Numbered from the stretch's first letter, positions 1 through 15,927 are shown. The stretch is 64,000 bases of DNA from Sceloporus undulatus (GCF_019175285.1 NC_056526.1:120588599-120652598), one strand, 5' to 3'. The notes: a model not told the origin generated them from the letters alone. A program made the numbers and translations.

Positions 1-850
1 AAATTACTGCCAAAGAAAAACAGGAGAAGTGATAAGCCTGCATTTTATCTGCAGGAACTCACTGGCAGCCGATAATCAATCAGATTGCCATGTTTTGAAC
101 TAACTGAAGTTTCAAAAGTTGGTGCAGAGGTAGCCCAAATTGCAATAGTCCAGCTTTGAGGTTATCAGTGTGTGAACTACCATCTTTAGGTCCTCCAGAT
201 CTTGGAAGGGTCGTAGATGGCATAACAGTCGAAGTTGATAGTAAGCACTCCTGGCTCTCACATCTACCTGAGCTGTCATTTGGAGCAACAGATCCAGAAG
301 CAATCCCAGGGTGCACAGTCTTTCAGGGGGGAGTATAACTGCATCCAGGACTGGCTGGCACACCTTAAAAACCAGGTTAGGATCCTGGATATTAAGCACC
401 TTTGACCTCTCTGGATTCAGCTTCAATTTGTTTTCCCTCATCTAATCCATTACCTCCTCCAGGCATTCATTCAGAGGAGACACACTATCCTTAGCCCAGG
501 CTGTTTTTGAAGACATGGATAAATATATTTGGGTGTTATCAGCATACTGGGAGTTCCCTGCCCCAGCCTCTGGATGATCTCTTCCAATAGGGGAGAGAAT
601 AGCACCTTGTGATATATCATAAACACAGCTCCTTTTTTGAGGAGTAGCTATCCCCAAGTACCACCATCTGGAACCTATTCAAGAGATAGGACCAGAATCC
701 CTGAAGCACAGTGCCTCTGATTCCCAAATACCCCAGGCATTCCAGAAGTACTGATGGTATCAACTGTCACTAAGAGCTCCAAAAACACCAGCAGGGTGTG
801 GATAATATCAGGTGAGTGCTTCACAACTGCAACAGTGCTGAGAAGCCCTT
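1..850 (-). mobile_element. L2/CR1-type LINE fragment (reverse transcriptase part)
   Basis: Read on the minus strand, broken frames give reverse-transcriptase blocks typical of the CR1/L2 clade. These include a QYADNTQIYLS-like active-site block near 530-570 and a thumb-like stretch ending in LDYCN near 120-140. The YADD core reads YADN. Several frame changes show it is old and dead. It continues off the left edge and lies in an NFXL1 intron. Confidence 0.75.
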
Positions 851-2844
<1,994 letters not shown>

Positions 2845-2935
2845 CTCTGTGGCAGACTGAAGGACACTTGTGATTCCGACATCCCAAAGTTCTTCCACAA
2901 ACTTGATCACATGCTGGACAATTTCCAGGACAGCA
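2845..2935 (-). CDS. NFXL1: NFXL1 exon 11
   Basis: The exon is 91 bp, with acceptor ttacag and donor gtcaga. It encodes [20 protein letters not shown] and on to HKCPSVCHR, a complete NF-X1 finger core. It starts in phase 0 directly after the Lys that ends exon 10, and ends on the first base of a Gly codon completed in exon 12. Confidence 0.93.
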
Positions 2936-3168
2936 CTGTAACAAACACAAATGTCTTGAAATATAATAACATGGTAAGGCTGGAAGTAATCTAATTTCTT
3001 TCTGTGAATAAAAATGCAGTACAAAACCCAAAAACAACTGATCTTTTTTTAATCATTCACAGATCATTGTTTCAAAAAAGAACAGCTAAATAGCCCACAT
3101 TATAAGATGATATATATCATTGGGGTGATTCTACTAAAGTATAGTACTGATATATGTTTAACACTTGC

Positions 3169-3291
3169 CTTCCTCTTGCACTGGTGTTTTTGACAGTCAC
3201 GATTTTTTGTACACTTTGTTTCACAAAGGTATGGCTTATGGCAGGGCATCTGCTTTATATGCTTTCCACAGCGGCACTGTTTCTCAACTTC
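3169..3291 (-). CDS. NFXL1: NFXL1 exon 10, with a GC splice donor
   Basis: The exon is 123 bp, exactly 41 codons ([20 protein letters not shown], then a CETKC...CQKHQCKRK finger). The acceptor is gaaag before 3291. The donor is AAG|gcaagt, a GC-AG intron. No GT donor in reach keeps the frame, and joining at GC gives the conserved KRK-CCPGNC junction with exon 11. Confidence 0.92.
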
Positions 3292-5002
3292 CTTTCAAGA
3301 TACAGAAGGAAAGAAACAAAGGGTAAGAGATATAAATTACTCACACTGACATTAAAGTATATAATTGATCACAAAGTTAATGGAGTTACTCAGCTAATCA
3401 AATATCCCAAGAAAGGGAAAAGAAAGCAGCTTAAAAAGATCTGATGGATTTATTATGATAAGCTGTGTAAGAAGCGGAAACAAATAGTTTCACTGACTGT
3501 AACTTGTGTACAGACACAAGTCTTCTCACAGACCACTGTAATAAGGGTGAGAAAAATGGAGTAAATTTCCACAGAAATTAACAACTGAATTCACTCTGGC
3601 CCCTTTAAGGTTGCACTGGAAGCCTTTATGAAGATTATTAAATGTCTCTCACAATCCCATTACAGAATGTTATATCTACTTTTACCTAATTTAGAAGTTG
3701 TGCAAGTCAGGGTTTTTCAAGCAGTTTCCCTGAGATTCCAGAATGGTAAAAACTGGATTATGTATTCCAGCACCAAGTACACATGAGGAATGTCAAAAGG
3801 GAAAGTATTTGTTTTGTAATGAAACAAAAAAGCAATTCAGGTAAGGGGAGAAGAAAGAAAATCAGCTATAACATCTGAAACCTAAAGTGGCAAGTCAAGT
3901 AAGGGAAACAGGAAAGTGCAAAAAATGCATGTTATATTTTTATTTTAACTTATTTTAAATATATTTCCATAGCAAAAGAAATGGAAAAAGGAATAGGAAG
4001 AAATGAGGCAGAATAAAGTAGAAAAACAAAAAGGGAGATAGCTGTCAATAGGAAAAGAGAGGTAAGAAAGGAGAGAAAAGGTATAGGGAAGGAAAAGAAG
4101 AGGAAGATACCTCCATGCACAAAATCACAGCACTTAAAACTTGATAATTTCAACAGAAAAGCTAGGCTAAAACTATTCTTTGAATTTCTATGTACAGCAA
4201 TATTTTTTTATTGTGTGGATAAACAGCACAGTAAGACTTGCAGCCTGGAGAAAGATGGTTTAGAAATTAACTCATTTACTATTTGAATGAACTCAGCCTA
4301 AAAAGAGACAAAGCCACAAAATAATAAGAGCAAATGAAAGGGAGTTGGAAAAGTCACCACTTTCAGAAAAGGTAAAATTGAGAATATGTCTTTTCCTGCA
4401 ACTGGAAGTCAATATTATGGAGAAACAAATTTGTATCATCTGGCAAAGAAACCACAAAGTAGAGAAGATAGACAACACTGGGAATAGAGAAGGCAGCTAG
4501 GCAACTTTTTGTGTGTGTTGATTTTATTATTATTTTGTTGAGCATTCTCATTCACCTGTGGTCTGTAGTAGTATCATTAAAAACTGTTTATATGCTCCTT
4601 TCTCATGACTCTCCTCCACCCAATACTACAGTTACTAAGCTTCTCTGAAGTGTAGTTGTTTGTGAAATGGTTTAAAAAAGGAAATATTGAACATATACCA
4701 AAGAAACAAAATATTCTAAAGCAGCCTCATACATTTTTATGTGTGGTCCTACACACTGATCCAAAATACTTCATGTAACATAGCCCAAACTGTACATGCA
4801 GTTTGCTGGATTTGAAAAAAAAAGAAACCAGAAGCTCTACATTTCTTTTTGTTTCAGTTTGCTTGAGAAACAGTAAGAAGCACTGCAGATAGGATTCTTG
4901 TGGGTCCAGAAAGGGAAAGGACAGAAATAAACAATTCCAGAAGCACTAAAATAACAGAAACATTTAAAAAGCACATGACTAAACTGACAAAGAAACACTA
5001 AC
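3292..5002. other. NFXL1 intron, nothing recognised
   Basis: This is a 1.7 kb intron. It includes a purine-rich plus-strand tract around 3950-4110 (runs of GGAAA/GAGA). No exon, SINE or transposon end was recognised. Confidence 0.5.
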
Positions 5003-5127
5003 CTGTCTACAGATTTCACAGGGGCCTCTGTGGCAGCGCTGTGAACATCTATGAATGCCACATTCAAGAACTTTGTTGCAGCTGTCTCCACAAGTAGGCA
5101 CATCCTCCGTACATGGTAGAGAAAATT
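5003..5127 (-). CDS. NFXL1: NFXL1 exon 9
   Basis: The exon is 125 bp, with acceptor acttag and donor gttagt. It encodes [20 protein letters not shown] and on to [21 protein letters not shown], one full NF-X1 finger with its CHRGPC knuckle. The first codon is completed from exon 8, and it ends in phase 0. Confidence 0.94.
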
Positions 5128-5225
5128 CTAAGTAGAAATCAAAACAACTATTAAAGTGGTGTTATATAATTTGTAGATGAAAAGAGTAAGCTACATTCTC
5201 ATGTGTTTCATAAAAAAAGGAGATA

Positions 5226-5479
5226 CAGTGGTACCCCGGGTTACGAAATTAATTCGTTCCGCGGTTAATTTCGTAACCCGAAATACCTTCGTAAGCCGAA
5301 TTCCCATAGGCGCTAATGGAAAAATAGCTCTCTGCTGCCCTCCGGTGGCGGAAAATAGCGCCGCGGTTTTTTCGTAACCCGAAGAAACCTTCGTAAGCCG
5401 AAGCAATAAATCCCTATGGGATTTTTTCGTATCCCGAAAAATTCGTAACCCGGCGCATTCGTATCCCGGGGTACCACTG
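5226..5479. mobile_element. Tigger/pogo-type MITE, both ends intact
   Basis: A 254 bp non-autonomous DNA transposon. Its ends are inverted repeats (CAGTGGTACCCCGGGTTACG at the left, the near-exact complement at the right), flanked by TA on both sides as in Tc1/mariner/pogo elements. Internally it repeats the motif TTCGTAACCCGAA several times. It sits in an NFXL1 intron about 100 bp upstream of exon 9. Confidence 0.88.
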
Positions 5480-5850
5480 TATATCAAGATAAGGATATTT
5501 ACATCTATGATTTAATTTAACAAAGCTACATAGGACTTGTGTCTATCACTTGTAGTGACCTTTAAATAAGCAAAAACACCTCCCCTCCCCTTAAAAAAAC
5601 AAATCTTGCCAAGGCACTTTAAGAGTCATCATAAGGCACCTCAGAGTCATCATAAGTCTGAAATTATTTGAGGACATATAACAACAGCAACAAAGCATAT
5701 GCATTTAACCATTATGTATTGTAGGTTTCCCCTGTAATCAGTCTGTTTCTTAATGCAGTTTGGATCATTTCAGTTTTAAGATGCTTAACTATTTTGTTTA
5801 AGTGGATGCATGTCAGTTTAAAATAGGCTGCAAAGAAACAAAAGACTTAC
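5480..5850. other. NFXL1 intron remainder, nothing recognised
   Basis: AT-rich intron with a short internal duplication around 5620-5660 (AGAGTCATCATAAG occurs twice). No gene or named repeat was seen. Confidence 0.4.
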
Positions 5851-5965
5851 TGGATTTTCCACATGGACAAGACCGTTTCCCAGATCGAGGACATTCTCCA
5901 CAGGAGCCACCATGACAAACTTGTTCACAGGCATGATAACCACAAGGCAATGTTTTACCACAAAC
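5851..5965 (-). CDS. NFXL1: NFXL1 exon 8
   Basis: The exon is 115 bp, with acceptor caccag and donor gtaagt. It encodes [20 protein letters not shown] and on to [18 protein letters not shown], an NF-X1 finger. It starts in phase 0 after Asp-Gln of exon 7 and ends in phase 1. Confidence 0.94.
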
Positions 5966-7173
5966 CTGGTGGCAAGTGAAGGAATTGCCGTATTAACTAA
6001 ATATTGAAATTCCACAGAATGCAAGAAAGAAAAAAGCTGACTTCTCCCAGAAGAATTAGTAATATGTAAACCACATTCTGGTAGAAAGTAATTTTAATTT
6101 TTTCAGAATAAACCTTTTTAAAGTTGCATGATCCTTTTCAGGAACAAAAACAAAACAAAACTCAAGAGGTTTGATTACGTTGGCTAATCTTCAGATGTTT
6201 ACCTGCATGCACTAATATTTTTTTTAAATGGCTTTAAGTGGATTGTGCAGTATTTACTGATACCAATAAGAATTCCAAAGAACTGTAGGATATAATAGTA
6301 CGCTACATCCCAATACTGGGATGTGGTTGCTAAGATGCCAGTTCTGATGATCAGAAGATTAGAAGGTTGGCAGTTCAAGGCCCAAAAGTAAAAGAAAGCA
6401 TATTCCTAAAGTACTGGGGGGTACTTACTGTCCCCAATGAATTCCACTTCTAAGTCAATTGACAAAACATTGGTTTCCTCTCAATAAGGTTAATCCGCTC
6501 ACAATAAGAGCACATCACTTCTGCTTTGCTGCATCATGTTTAGTGAAATATAGTGTAAGACCCTTTTCTGACCTAATACACTACATGTATACCTCTGTTA
6601 AAAAAGTAGATGTGTTCCTGGGTTTTACTTCTTTAATGGAAACTTTGGTTCTAGAGGTAGAAATAATATGGACAGAATAGGCATAGGTTCCTACACCACC
6701 AAAAAAACCTATAGGCAAAACCTATCAATCTGTTTTTTTCAACATGCCAGGGTAGCTGGTGAGCAGGTTAATCTTTCCCCCTTCCTTTCTGTTTTGCTCT
6801 TCACACATATTCAGCAAGTGATTCTGGAGACAGCTGTTTATCTTGCCTGTGCTAACACATAACTCCAACTAAGTTGTGACAGACTTTTAAAAAATTACTT
6901 TTTAGACAACAACTCTCACCAATGGCTGTGCTGATTGGGATATTCTAGGAATTGTTGTTTTTCAAAGTAACATTTCTAGGTTGTGGCTTTTAAGACAACC
7001 AGAAAGCATCAGATGTTCACATGGAGTTGCTGGACATAAAAACTTGGATAAAAATGTCCTCCCCGCCCTTCCCAATTTAAAACCATTGTTCTGTTTGTTA
7101 GCCTAGCAAGCTTTCCTTTTTCCTGCAAAGCAAAGCTTTAAATAGCTGATGACAAATTAGCATGGCAACTTAC
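5966..7173. other. NFXL1 intron with weak MITE traces
   Basis: Around 6890-6985 there is a short fold-back trace (CAACAACTCTCACCAATGG near GAATTGTTGTTTTT) like the common lizard MITE arms. Otherwise nothing was recognised in this 1.2 kb intron. Confidence 0.35.
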
Positions 7174-7274
7174 CTGATCACAATGCCATAAAGGACTTGC
7201 ACAAAGTCTTTCTGCTACCTGTCTACCACAGATACATCTTTGCTTACTGACTCGTGGGCAGGGTTGACAGTCTC
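7174..7274 (-). CDS. NFXL1: NFXL1 exon 7
   Basis: The exon is 101 bp, with acceptor ttttag and donor gtaagt. It encodes [20 protein letters not shown] and on to [13 protein letters not shown]. It links the CHPG core of exon 6 to the next finger in exon 8. Confidence 0.94.
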
Positions 7275-7587
7275 CTAAAAGTAAGACGGAGTTAATGATT
7301 AGAAACGTATTTGTTTAATTTATATTCTGCCCTTCTCCCACCAAGGTAACCAAAGTGCTTGCCACAAGGTTAAAAAAAAAATACAACTAAATTCTGATGA
7401 TACAAAAATTAAATATGAAAAACATTACACGAGCTGTCATCTTTAAACTGTTAATCAACAATTATCCAAGAGAGAAATTGTGAGGGAAGAAATCCACAAC
7501 TGAGTGCTGGACAGGGGGCAGGTCTGCAACAGTAAAACAGAAATGATCTAAAAAGAAAACCTTTCTTTTGCACACATCCACATCTAC

Positions 7588-7749
7588 CTGGATGACAAGG
7601 TTTCTCACAGTTGTGTTGTCCACATGGCAATTTCCGTCCACAAGGCAACTGGCATGACCATTCCTTTGTGCTGCATCTCCGTGGCACAGGTCTGGCCTTC
7701 TTACAGTAACAGGTTACTGTGATCATCTTTGGACAAGGTGGACAAGGAC
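7588..7749 (-). CDS. NFXL1: NFXL1 exon 6
   Basis: The exon is 162 bp, with acceptor ctttag and donor gtagat. It encodes [20 protein letters not shown] and on through [19 protein letters not shown], the second NF-X1 finger. It enters in phase 1 (split Gly) and leaves in phase 1 (split Gly). Confidence 0.94.
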
Positions 7750-8039
7750 CTAAAGAGACCAAAAAGGAGCATGACATAAATGCTGTCTTGAGCAACTTCA
7801 CCACTACATCAGAGATGGGTCATATCACAAATTCTGACCACTGCTTTGTTTGATATTCAGTTGATATGTGCCATTTGGTGTTTTTGGGACTCCAACTACC
7901 TGAAGCAGAATTCTTGAAAAATCTGGGTGGGCCTATAGGGTTCAAAGTCTGCAAGAGCTGCACTTGTTCCATGGGCCACACCTTCCCCACTTCACCATTA
8001 CAGTGTATGCAACAGAATGGATTATGTTCAGATCCCAAG

Positions 8040-8790
8040 TCTGCCATGTCACTAACAAGATGACCTCAGCCAGTCACTACCTTTTGACGGTAACACATGC
8101 CTTGATTACACCCTGTTTGGACTACTGTAGTGCAGTCTACATGGGGCTACCTTTGGAAACTGTTCAGAAATTTCAGCAGGTGCAAAATACTGCAGCAAGA
8201 ATGCTGACTGGGACTATGTAGTTATAGAGACCATATACCTCCCTTGCTGAAACAACTTCACTGGCTACTGGTTCATTTCCGGCCACAATTCAAAGTGCTG
8301 GTCATGAGCTATAAAGCCCCACACGGCTTCAGTCCAGACTATCTGAGAGACCATATCTCCCCACATGAACCTGTTACAGCCCTAAGATCCTCAGGAGAAG
8401 GGTTTTTCTTGGTTCCGCCACCATCACAGACTCATCTGGTAAGGATACGAGAGAGAGCCTTCTCAGTGGCTGTTCCTGCCCTCTAGAATGCCCTTCCACA
8501 AGAAGCAAAGCTGGCTCCCTCCCTGCTGGCCTTTCATCAGCAAGCAAAAACAGCTTTATTCATCCAAGCTTTTAATGTACAATCGTGGGGTGGCTTGGGT
8601 GTTTGTTATATAGGGTGGGTATTATGATTTTAGTGTGGTTTTAATGTCTGTGTTTTATATTGTTTTTAGATTATATTTTTAATTGTTTCATTGTAATACG
8701 TTTTTAGATTTTTTATTTGTGAGCCGGCTTGAGTCCTTTTCGGGGAGAAAGGCAGGATATAAATCAAATATAAAAAAATAAATAAATATC
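8040..8790 (+). mobile_element. L2-type LINE, 3' end of ORF2 and 3'UTR
   Basis: The plus strand reads LDYCSAVYMGLPLETVQKFQ, then LHWLLVHFRPQFKVLVMSYK, then a RAFSVAVPAL stretch. This is the typical C-terminus of L2-clade LINEs, in more than one frame. The 3' end has the usual GAGCCGGCTTGAGTCC tail and an AAATAAATAAATA run at 8775-8788. It is 5'-truncated and dead, and lies in an NFXL1 intron. Confidence 0.8.
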
Positions 8791-9053
8791 CACAATGGTG
8801 TTGTGAGGACAAAATGGGGAGATATTGTGTGCACATATGAGTCTGTAGATATGGATGCAGCTAAAAACTAAGACTAATATAGTCCTCACTAATAGTTAGG
8901 GTTTCATAGTACTATCATACTATGGGTTTCATATTGCTATCAGCTGCACAGACTAGTTTATCAACATGCAGCAAAATTTAAATCTACATTATCCCATGCT
9001 TTCAAACAGTTACATTTTCAGGTCAGCTTGGCTAACAAGTAATAACAACATTA

Positions 9054-9281
<228 letters not shown>

Positions 9282-9598
9282 TCAAGTCAAGGATACAATG
9301 CCACTGCAATCACACCTTAAGCCAATAGTGAGGTAGTCACGCATACAATATTCCAACAAGTATACTAAATGCCCATTTTTAAATGAAAAGGCATATCTGT
9401 TAGTCAGTCAATACAAAAACTCAAATAACAAAGCCTAAAACTCTAATATGAGGGTGATGAGAGAAGCTGGGCAAGCCTGGTTTGACCCAGCCAAACACAG
9501 TTCAGGGAATGTTGTGAAGTTGGGCCTGCGAGGGAAAAGAGATGTCAACTAGAAACTCCAGTCAGCTAAAGAGTCATATAGGAAGAATGTGGAACAAA

Positions 9599-9925
9599 GG
9601 CCTGGTACAGATGGGCCCCGAACAACAGCCTCGTCACGTGTGAGGGGCGTCCCGCCCAAACTCCCCTCGCATATGATGAGGGCATCCTGGCTGTGTGGTG
9701 CCAAATAGATGGTGCATGTAGCAATGACGTCACTGCTGCACGGCCTCCAGATGGAGCTGCTGCGCCACCAGCTGTTTGCGGCAGCGCAAAAAGGAGCTGC
9801 TTTTTAGCGGTCCTTTTTTTGCGTAGCCACGCCATACAATTTGGTTGCTACAGCGCTACTACGCGAGAAAGAGAGGCAGCTCCCGCGAGAAAGAGAGGTG
9901 GCCAAAGTTAGGGCAGTCAGACAAA
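9599..9925. mobile_element. Probable GC-rich DNA transposon (GG...CC family), right end uncertain
   Basis: This CpG-rich block in AT-rich intron begins GGCCTGGTACAGATGGGCC. It shares internal landmarks with the better-bounded copy at 43455-43792 (GCGCAAAAAGGAG...GCTTTTT followed by GGTCCTTTTT). No clean right inverted repeat or target duplication was found, so the right end is approximate. Confidence 0.45.
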
Positions 9926-11762
<1,837 letters not shown>

Positions 11763-12065
11763 CTAAAAGACAAAGATAGATCAGAAGCCCTTACTAGCAA
11801 ATCTGTTGACTGAACATATGACATTTATTATTATATATACATGCTTCTTGTAAAAAGCAACCACTGTGGCTCATAATAAATAAAACCACAAATGTAAATT
11901 AACAAATAAACCATTGTACACATATCACGATAAAAATAATTTTGACCTGTAAAAGCACCCATTCCTGAACTGTACCTTGTGCTTTGTATCTATAAACTCA
12001 GACATCTGGTAACTTTTATCTTCAGTGATTTCTCCCATATCATCCTTCAGGTATTAACAATACAC

Positions 12066-12262
12066 TTACACTGCACCCATATGGCATAAATAATCCAGTT
12101 TGACACCACTTTAACTGCCATGGCTCCGTGCTATTGAATTCTGAGAACTGTAGTTTTGTGAGGCATTTAGCCTTCTCTGTCAGAGAGCTCTAGTGCCACA
12201 ACCAACTAGTTTCCAGAATTCCACAGCATTGAGCCATGGTATTATTTCTGCTGTGTAGGCAT
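12066..12262. mobile_element. Fold-back MITE (CTGCATCCACACTG family)
   Basis: Arms read AATCCAGTTTGACACCACTT at the left and a complementary CCATGG/TTATTTCTGC arm at the right. They flank a core with AACTGTAGTTTTGTGAGGC and its complement. It is the same family as 30819-31039 and 48263-48478. Confidence 0.7.
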
Positions 12263-12419
12263 AAAACTATCCTAAAATGCATACATTTGCTAAACAGCTG
12301 CAGGGAGAGGGTCTTGTAGGGAACCCAGCAGCAAAGCCTCATCAGAAGCAAATGCTCTAAAAAAATTGCTCCACAACTAACAGGAAAAAAAGCATCTCTT
12401 CTCCCATCTCTCCTTCAAA

Positions 12420-13030
12420 GAAGTCACTTAGGACATCACTACAAGTGGTTTATAGACCGTGAGAACATTGGGAAGGAAGCAGCTTTGGTAATATTCATCA
12501 CAAGACAACATGCCCTGTCCCCAACATGTCCCTTTTCATTCACAGAGGAAACTCATGAATAACCCGGCAATTGTGCCAGTCCTCTGGTGTGAGACGTCGC
12601 TCCTGGGACAGTTGCATGATTGCCAGTCACATGGCGTCACAATGTCCCCTTCTCCCTCATGTACTATCACCCTTGCTATTCAAAAGCAGCCTGGTTTTTC
12701 CCCCCGTTTTTTTCCCTTTCTTTTGTGTAAAAGGGGGGAAAACAAAAACAAAAAAATCCCTAAAGGCATGCTGGGTAGGGAGAGACAAGGAAGTGGGGTT
12801 AAGGAGAATTAAGGACACATGTGTGATGGGATAGCAACCTTGGTCATGCGGCTGACTGAGGTGCGATGATGGATGGCTGCAAAGCAGTATGTTGCCATTT
12901 TAATTTCCTGCGAGAGCAGGGCTGGCGTGGTAAAAACCCCTTTTCCTGACCCTTTCAGAACATGTCTTGTTCTGATCAGGATTGCTTCTGATCCGGGGTT
13001 GGAAAAGTGGGACAACAAGCAAGCAAGCAC
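12420..13030. other. Unclassified GC-richer block in NFXL1 intron
   Basis: This region is GC-richer than its surroundings, with poly-C/poly-A runs and a CATGTGTGATGG...TGCGATGATGG segment. Open frames on both strands have no recognisable domain. It is possibly a decayed DNA transposon, but I could not find ends. Confidence 0.3.
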
Positions 13031-13408
13031 TGCACCAATAATATAACATGAATGGAAATTTTGCTAATAGATTGTCAATTAAACAGCAGCAGAAAGTCTC
13101 ATGGCAGAACAAGTCGGAAGTTTATTGAAGATTTCCCACATAAATGTAACAAGATATTGAAGCTGGAAGACTCTAAAGATTCTTGAAGCAGCATCACTCA
13201 CTAGCTGAATTAGCTGGCCACACCTAGCAAGAAGACAAACGCACTGAATCTGTATCACTGAATCCGTGTCACGCTATTTAAAGAGTGTCCAAAGGTGGAA
13301 GCCTAAGTACATTTGCCCTCTATCTTTGGAGAGTAAGGTAAATCCAATAGAACAGTAAATACAGAGGTAAATAATACTATTACGGTACTCACAATGTGTG
13401 ATACTTAC

Positions 13409-13518
13409 AGCCTGGTTTCTCTTAATTGAAGCAATACAAATCAAGCATGTCATTGCCCCAGACTGGAAAGCATCATTCATGTATTGTCTTGTGCGTTCCA
13501 ATTCACTTGCATCTCCAC
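13409..13518 (-). CDS. NFXL1: NFXL1 exon 3
   Basis: The exon is 110 bp, with acceptor tcaaag and donor gtaagt. It encodes [20 protein letters not shown] and on to [16 protein letters not shown]. It holds the first Cys pair (TCLIC) of the RING-like finger. It ends in phase 0 before Val-Trp-Ser of exon 4. Confidence 0.94.
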
Positions 13519-13835
13519 CTTTGAACACAACAAAATTAATTTGTTTCATGATACCAAATTACAGTCATGAAAGTTTTATCTTTACTTTTGTTTATGGACC
13601 CACGACAAAGAACAATCTAACTCATGAGGGATTTCTTTCCATGTAAAAGATGCTACACTACTATTTAATGCTTTGAAACAGAAATTCTGTATAAATCTAG
13701 GTCATGTCTATCTCATTCTTAGCTTATAGTTTCTCTTCAAACAATGTATGCCCTATAAATACAGGTGAGTTAAAAATAGTGCTGCTGTGCCTTGAATCAC
13801 CATCACTTATATTCTGTCTCTGAAGGGACTGCATA

Positions 13836-14067
13836 CAGTTGGCCCTACATATCCACTGATTCTTTATCCAAACATACAAGCATCCATGGCTCGGAAATAT
13901 TTAAAAAATATATAAATTCCCAAAGGCTAACCTTGATTTTGCCATGTTATATAAGAAACACCATTTCATTATGCCTTTGTATTTAATGGGACTTGAACAT
14001 CCACAGATTTTGGTATCCACAGGGGGGTCCTGGAACCAAAACCCAGTGGATACCAAGGGCCCATTGG
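13836..14067. mobile_element. Tigger/MER2-like MITE
   Basis: The left end CAGTTGGCCCTACATATCC is preceded by TA. The right end reads GTGGATACCAAGGGCCCATTGG, with a decayed terminus. The interior has the typical AATGGGACTTGAACATCCAC block. Two related copies lie at 14155-14379 and 14715-14925. Confidence 0.8.
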
Positions 14068-14154
14068 AGTGTCTTTTTTACAGTTGTGGAATCTGCTTTA
14101 GCCAGAGGACAAGAATTCTTTCCAATTTTTGATTCATGGCAAGAATACTATATA

Positions 14155-14379
14155 CAGTAGTCCACCCTTATCCCCAGGAATATGTTCCAAGCCCCCCAGT
14201 GGATGCCTGAAATTACAGATAGTAATGAACCCTATTCTAGTAATGTTTTTGGACGATGACTGACTGCAGGTTATTGAACCAGAGAGAGCAAAACCATAGA
14301 TTGGGAGGAGGGGGCGCTATATGATATTTTCAGACTCTGACTGCACAGAACAGAAAACATGAATAAGTGGGGAATACTG
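14155..14379. mobile_element. Tigger-like MITE
   Basis: It starts CAGTAGTCCACCCTTATCCC after TA and ends GTGGGGAATACTG before TA. The structure matches Tigger3/MER2-type elements. It is separated by less than 100 bp from the preceding copy. Confidence 0.75.
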
Positions 14380-14714
14380 TATGTTACACCAACCAAGAGG
14401 ACAATGGCCAATTTAGCAGCACATAATGTAGCTTCTACCATAATCTACTCAGCATGGAGCAGCATGGAAGATAGAAGCACAGAGGGGTATTGTCAGTGGT
14501 CTCTCCATTTCTATATTTATTGCTATACTTAAAGCTTTTGAGACAGCAAAGCTATATTTATGAGCAAATATACTTACAGTACATTGTTCTTACATCCTAC
14601 TGACATTATATTGCTCCTAGGGTAAAACTATTAATATAAAAAATCTAGTACTATTCCAGTTGGAAATCATTGTCTGAATAACCAGTATTCTCAATGTAAT
14701 GACAGATCATTGTA

Positions 14715-14925
14715 CAGTTGGCCTTTCTTATACACTGATTTTTATACACGGATTCAAGCAGCCACGGTTTGAAAAGGTTAAAAAATATATAAATTTCAAA
14801 TATCAAACCTTGTTTTTCCATTTTTTATAAGGGACACCATTTTGCTATGTCATTATATTTAATGGGACTTGAGCATACACGGAGGATCTTGGAACCAAAC
14901 CCCAGAGTATAACAAGGATCCACTG
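14715..14925. mobile_element. Tigger/MER2-like MITE
   Basis: The left end is CAGTTGGCCTTTCTTATACA after TA, and the right end is AACAAGGATCCACTG before TA. The interior is homologous to 13836-14067 (AATGGGACTTGAGCATACAC). It ends 37 bp from the 3' end of NFXL1 exon 2. Confidence 0.82.
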
Positions 14926-14961
14926 TATATACTAAAATCTTAAAAGGGGACCAGACTTTAC

Positions 14962-15132
14962 CGGTTTGAATAGTATAAGTTGTAAACGTTTTGTCCAATA
15001 TTTTTCCATGTTTTCCTTCAATCTCTTCTTCGTCATCTTCAGAAGAGGAACTAAACTGTTCTTCCACAAGTTTTTTAGCAGCAGCTTGATTAGCTTTCAT
15101 AATTTCATCAAATTTTTTCTTTGATGCCAACT
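14962..15132 (-). CDS. NFXL1: NFXL1 exon 2
   Basis: The exon is 171 bp, with acceptor aacag and donor gtaaag. It encodes LASKKKFDEIMKANQAAAKK and on through LVEEQFSSSSEDDEEEIEGK to TTYTIQT. It is a charged, Ser/Glu-rich N-terminal segment that matches the NFXL1 family closely, with no zinc-binding residues. It enters in phase 1 and leaves in phase 1. Confidence 0.93.
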
Positions 15133-15177
15133 CTGTTAAAAGGAACAAAGTGATAACGTTTAAACTAAAATATTATG

Positions 15178-15262
15178 TGTGTGTGTATGTGCCTTCAAGT
15201 CATCTGTTGACTTATGGTGACCCCTGAATTTTATAGGGTTTTTGTAAGGGCATCTAAAATAC
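15178..15262 (-). mobile_element. tRNA-derived SINE fragment (tail part)
   Basis: It contains GCCTTCAAGTCATCTGTTGA and TTATGGTGACCCC, the 3' tail of the squamate SINE with RTE-like tail, in reverse orientation. Confidence 0.65.
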
Positions 15263-15927
15263 AATACTGTATGGTCTTTTTAAAAATATGAAATGCAAAA
15301 ACAAACAAAATCTCTTTAAAAAGCTAATAAATCACATAAAGAGAGGAAAATTCAGAAAGACTATTTTTGACAGGAGACAGATGCTACATTTCTGTATGAA
15401 CAGCAATTTTTAAAATCATCTTCTAGTAAGCAAAGCAAGTGCACATGAAAAATAAGGGTAGGCTTTCCTCGAGCTAGTTCAGCACTTTCTTGAAACCACC
15501 CACACTTCTGAAACTAGCCATCTGTTCAACATATAAACCTGTAGTTATTACTGTGAAAAATAAATTATATCAGTCACAAATGGCTGGCTAATAAAGGCCC
15601 TAACTAAATGTTACACATATATGCACATAAATAACCCAAGAGTCCCTGCTATTTGAAGACTATGTCCCCTTTTCTTCAATTCCCAATATAGAGATAAATA
15701 AAACTAACAAAAGTGTCACATCAGCCATGAATAATAAATAATTATAACCTTAAATCTCAGTTCTATTAGACCACCTACTAAACTTCAAGGCTGCAATCCT
15801 TTACCCATTACCTGAGAATGAGCTCCGCTGAGCTCAGAGGAACTAACTTCTGCATAAACATTTCTTGATCGCACTATAGGCTGCTTTCTTTACTGACAGA
15901 AGTTATAAATTCATACAATTTCAGGTC

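Noticed and set aside
3154-3444. Plus-strand 96-codon frame
   Set aside because: It is the antisense shadow of NFXL1 exon 10.
5191-5487. 98-codon minus-strand frame as a coding exon
   Set aside because: It is almost entirely the Tigger-like MITE 5226-5479.
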